This document shows positions 61,893-64,000 of a DNA stretch of 64,000 nt, piece after piece. The DNA is taken from contig NZ_BQKE01000002.1 in NCBI RefSeq assembly GCF_036244895.1, positions 1,178,001 through 1,242,000 on the forward strand. Reading direction: 5' to 3'. The stretch is from Persicobacter diffluens (lineage in GTDB: Bacteria > Bacteroidota > Bacteroidia > Cytophagales > Cyclobacteriaceae). Within the stretch, counting starts at the first letter, position 1. Each line of letters starts with the position of its first letter. A program made the translations under genes and the position numbers. The notes below the pieces were generated by a model. The model saw nothing but the letters and a program-made list of their open reading frames with translations. It did no database searches and was not told where the DNA came from.

Positions 61893-62113
61893 TTAGCCAG
61901 AATAATTCACCCTTAGATTTATAAGCCCATGCAAAGAATTTAAGATCAACATATTGCAATTTTATTTGCTGATTTTATAATAGCCCCAATTGGGGTGAGC
62001 TTGTTTTCTCCTCATTCATCTGCTTCGCTGGAAAAAGCACCAAACTGGAAAAATTCCTTTCTTTTTCTCGCTTTGCACATCATTGAGGGTTTCAACAGGA
62101 ATAATTCGGTTTA
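61893..62113 (-). repeat. Family A short repeat, copy A7 (complete, inverted)
   Basis: The ends TTAGCCAGAATAATTCACC (from 61893) and GAATAATTCGGTTTA (to 62113) are inverted to each other. On the minus strand the body reads through CCAGCGAAGCAGATGAATG, GAGGAGAAAACAAGC and CCCCAATTGGGGC. The rest of the gap to 62539 holds a GGAGGTG...CACCTCC hairpin (about 62301-62334) and no gene that I can support. Confidence 0.68.
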
Positions 62114-62539
62114 GCATTTGTCCAGACACTCAATTTCCTTGCGTTTTAATTCCTGCTTTTTGGTCGTTGCCTCCTGATAATGGGGGGCGACCGAAAGTGG
62201 CAATGAGCAGAATTGCCCGGGCATTATTATATAAATTTTTCAATAGGCACCCTTGCCATGATAGGCATCAACCAATCCCTGAGGAGGGGGAATGTAAAAA
62301 GGAGGTGTGCAGCATTTGGACAGTGCTCACCTCCGTACGACTATATTTTTTAGGCAGTAAAGCAGCAGCCCCTTATTTAGAAGACAACATCATGTTAGAA
62401 ATTTGAAAATATCCTGATTGCGCCGGGAGCGCCTCGCAGTTTCGTTTTCGATTTCTGATTTCATTTTTGGGCTTAATATCGCCTTAAAGTGAGTACCTAA
62501 TTTTTTCACTTATCCTTTACTGATCTTTTTTAAAACTAA

Positions 62540-64000
62540 ATGATGGAAAAAATGAACCCAAAATTAATGATCAAACTATTGATTTTGCTATTGACCACTC
62601 AGGTAGCGGTGGGGCAAAATGACCTAAGTAAAAAAATGATGATGGGCTATCAGGGTTGGTTCCTTACTGAAGGGGACGGTTCTGGTCCTAATGAGTGGCG
62701 ACACTGGTCGCATCGGCTTGAAAAGCCGAATGCCGGCAACTTGCATGTGGACATGTGGCCTGATATGAGCGAGTACACCACAACTTATGATACAGATTTG
62801 CATATCAATGGGGAGGTGGCCAAAGTGTTCTCTTCTCATGATTACAGTACCACCAAGCTCCACTTTGAGTGGATGCGAGACTATAATGTGCATGGAGTGT
62901 ATCTACAACGTTTTTTGGCGGAAATTAAAGACCGTAGATTCTTTGAGGCTCGTAATCATATTCTGGGGAACGTCATACAGGCTGCTGCCGAAACGGGTAG
63001 AAAATTTGCGCTGATGTACGACATTACCGACTGTAACAATTCCGATATCTATGAACAAATGGTGGCCGATTGGACCTATGTTAAAGACAATTATGCTCCT
63101 TTTGATCAGGCTCAATATGCGCGACAGGAAGGGAAGCCGGTGATTGCCATTTGGGGCTTTGGTTTTGATGATGGCCATCATGACTTCACTAACCAAAAGA
63201 TCGCGGACATCATCGCGTATTTCAAAGCGGAGGGCTGCTATATCGTCGGAGGGGTACACGGCAATTGGCGTACCGGTGATGGCCTAGCCAGTAATCATGA
63301 CGACTGGGGATGGGTGTATGAGCAACTGGACATGATTACGCCATGGTCCGTAGGCTCCTATGGCACCAATGCGGACGTTGATGCATGGCAGCCCAAAATA
63401 ATAGCTGACCAGCATTGGTGTAAAGCCAATGGGCGTACCATTGATTACATGCCGGTGATCTGGCCCGGATTTTCGTGGAGCAATCGTTATCCCGGTAAAG
63501 TATTTAACCAGATTCCGCGCCGGGGAGGTGACTTTTACTGGCATCAGGCTTTTAAGGCGATAGAAGCCGAGGTAGATTTCCTTTATGGCGCCATGTTTGA
63601 TGAGCTCGATGAAAGTACAGCCATGTTCAAAATGGCGGCAGCCAAAGATCAATTACCGGACCAGGCAGAGGATATCCTGATTGCTTTGAACCAGGAATCT
63701 CAGGAAGCTTATTATCCTACTGACTGGTATTTGCAACTGGCAGATCAAGTACAGCTGATGCTCGAGGGCAGCCTGGCCCTGACTCCTAGTATTCCAATTG
63801 ATCCGGCGATCAATGCTTCGGACTATTTTTCTTCCTGTGACCAATTGGATGCCTGGACTTCCAGTGGTAGCCTGAGTCGCAATACCCAGGAAAAAATGCA
63901 AGGAACTGCGGCTTTGGAATTTACTGGTAGTGCCACCGAAGAATTTCGTCAGGTGTTTGCTCAAAAGCATCGTACCGGCTTGAATAAGGAAAATGCTCAG
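62540..64000 (+). CDS. GH99 endo-alpha-mannosidase/mannanase, third copy (3' end outside window)
   Basis: 487 codons are visible, open at the right edge. The signal peptide is LLILLLTTQVAVGQ. The GH99 domain opens MMMGYQGWFLTEGDGSGPNE, with LHFEWMRDYNVHGVYLQRFL, FALMYDITDCN, GKPVIAIWGFGFDDGHHD, MPVIWPGFSWSN, and the active-site AMFDELDE (Glu355, Glu358). After ~residue 420 a new domain starts (SDYFSSCDQLDAWTSSGSLS), probably a beta-sandwich/carbohydrate-binding module that continues off the window. It follows repeat A7 and a 650-bp gap, so it likely begins a new transcription unit of the same locus. Two ATGs at 62540 and 62543 are both usable, as is 62552. Confidence 0.92.
   Translation, partial: MMEKMNPKLMIKLLILLLTTQVAVGQNDLSKKMMMGYQGWFLTEGDGSGPNEWRHWSHRLEKPNAGNLHVDMWPDMSEYTTTYDTDLHINGEVAKVFSSHDYSTTKLHFEWMRDYNVHGVYLQRFLAEIKDRRFFEARNHILGNVIQAAAETGRKFALMYDITDCNNSDIYEQMVADWTYVKDNYAPFDQAQYARQEGKPVIAIWGFGFDDGHHDFTNQKIADIIAYFKAEGCYIVGGVHGNWRTGDGLASNHDDWGWVYEQLDMITPWSVGSYGTNADVDAWQPKIIADQHWCKANGRTIDYMPVIWPGFSWSNRYPGKVFNQIPRRGGDFYWHQAFKAIEAEVDFLYGAMFDELDESTAMFKMAAAKDQLPDQAEDILIALNQESQEAYYPTDWYLQLADQVQLMLEGSLALTPSIPIDPAINASDYFSSCDQLDAWTSSGSLSRNTQEKMQGTAALEFTGSATEEFRQVFAQKHRTGLNKENAQ

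Noticed and set aside
62115..62406. Possible gene before the last GH99 (plus-strand ORF 62083-62406)
   Set aside because: It starts within repeat A7 and shows no coherent protein pattern.

Overview
The window looks like chromosome of a Bacteroidota bacterium, most likely a marine, gliding, polysaccharide-degrading Cytophagales-type organism. Support comes from type IX secretion (T9SS) C-terminal domains of both kinds, PorP/SprF, SusC/SusD, Bacteroidota-type lipoproteins, and at least one TAnnTTTG-like promoter. Most genes have moderate GC. No rRNA, tRNA or CRISPR array was seen.

Layout. (1) 1-15.8 kb holds ordinary and surface genes: the tail of a giant HYR-repeat T9SS cargo with its PorP/SprF partner, a DUF523/DUF1722 (TudS-like) protein, a surface lipoprotein, a small membrane protein, an Omp85-like barrel, a DUF2254 membrane protein, a DUF6155-like protein, an L,D-transpeptidase/DUF1287 cell-wall pair and an orphan IS30-type HTH protein. 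(2) 15.9-22.8 kb is an AT-rich accessory island bracketed by a 41-bp imperfect direct repeat. Inside are two convincing integron attC-like sites and one weaker one. They divide it into three cassette-like units: RES-domain protein plus PIN-like nuclease; Cap4-like (DUF4297) nuclease plus SMC/Rad50-like ATPase with a CxxC hook (Lamassu/ABC-three-component-like); and a polytopic membrane protein. No integron integrase is present. (3) 23.7-64 kb is a T9SS beta-helix protein followed by a large alpha-mannan utilization locus. It contains four GH92 alpha-mannosidases, three GH99 endo-alpha-mannan hydrolases (one broken by an IS4-family element, one cut by the window end), SusC/SusD/DUF3823, a sulfatase, a DUF1080 - Gfo/Idh/MocA - ApbE-like - Gfo/Idh/MocA redox module, and two secreted proteins built from an unrecognised ~240-residue repeat. 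It also holds a membrane-spanning regulator with a SARP-like cytoplasmic DNA-binding end.

How it fits together (inference). GH99 enzymes on or outside the cell cut alpha-mannan, SusCD imports oligosaccharides, and periplasmic or surface GH92 enzymes trim mannose. The sulfatase and redox module handle decorations or linkages the hydrolases cannot. The one-component SARP-like regulator may control the locus. A 16-bp motif shared upstream of the 29.7-kb and 37.9-kb transcription units is a candidate operator.

Intergenic space is seeded with two families of short non-coding repeats. Family A is about 200 bp with TTAACCCGAATTATTCA-type terminal inverted repeats (seven copies). Family B is about 160 bp (three copies, always next to or inside A). 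There are also two GC-rich, strongly folding elements that appear related to each other.
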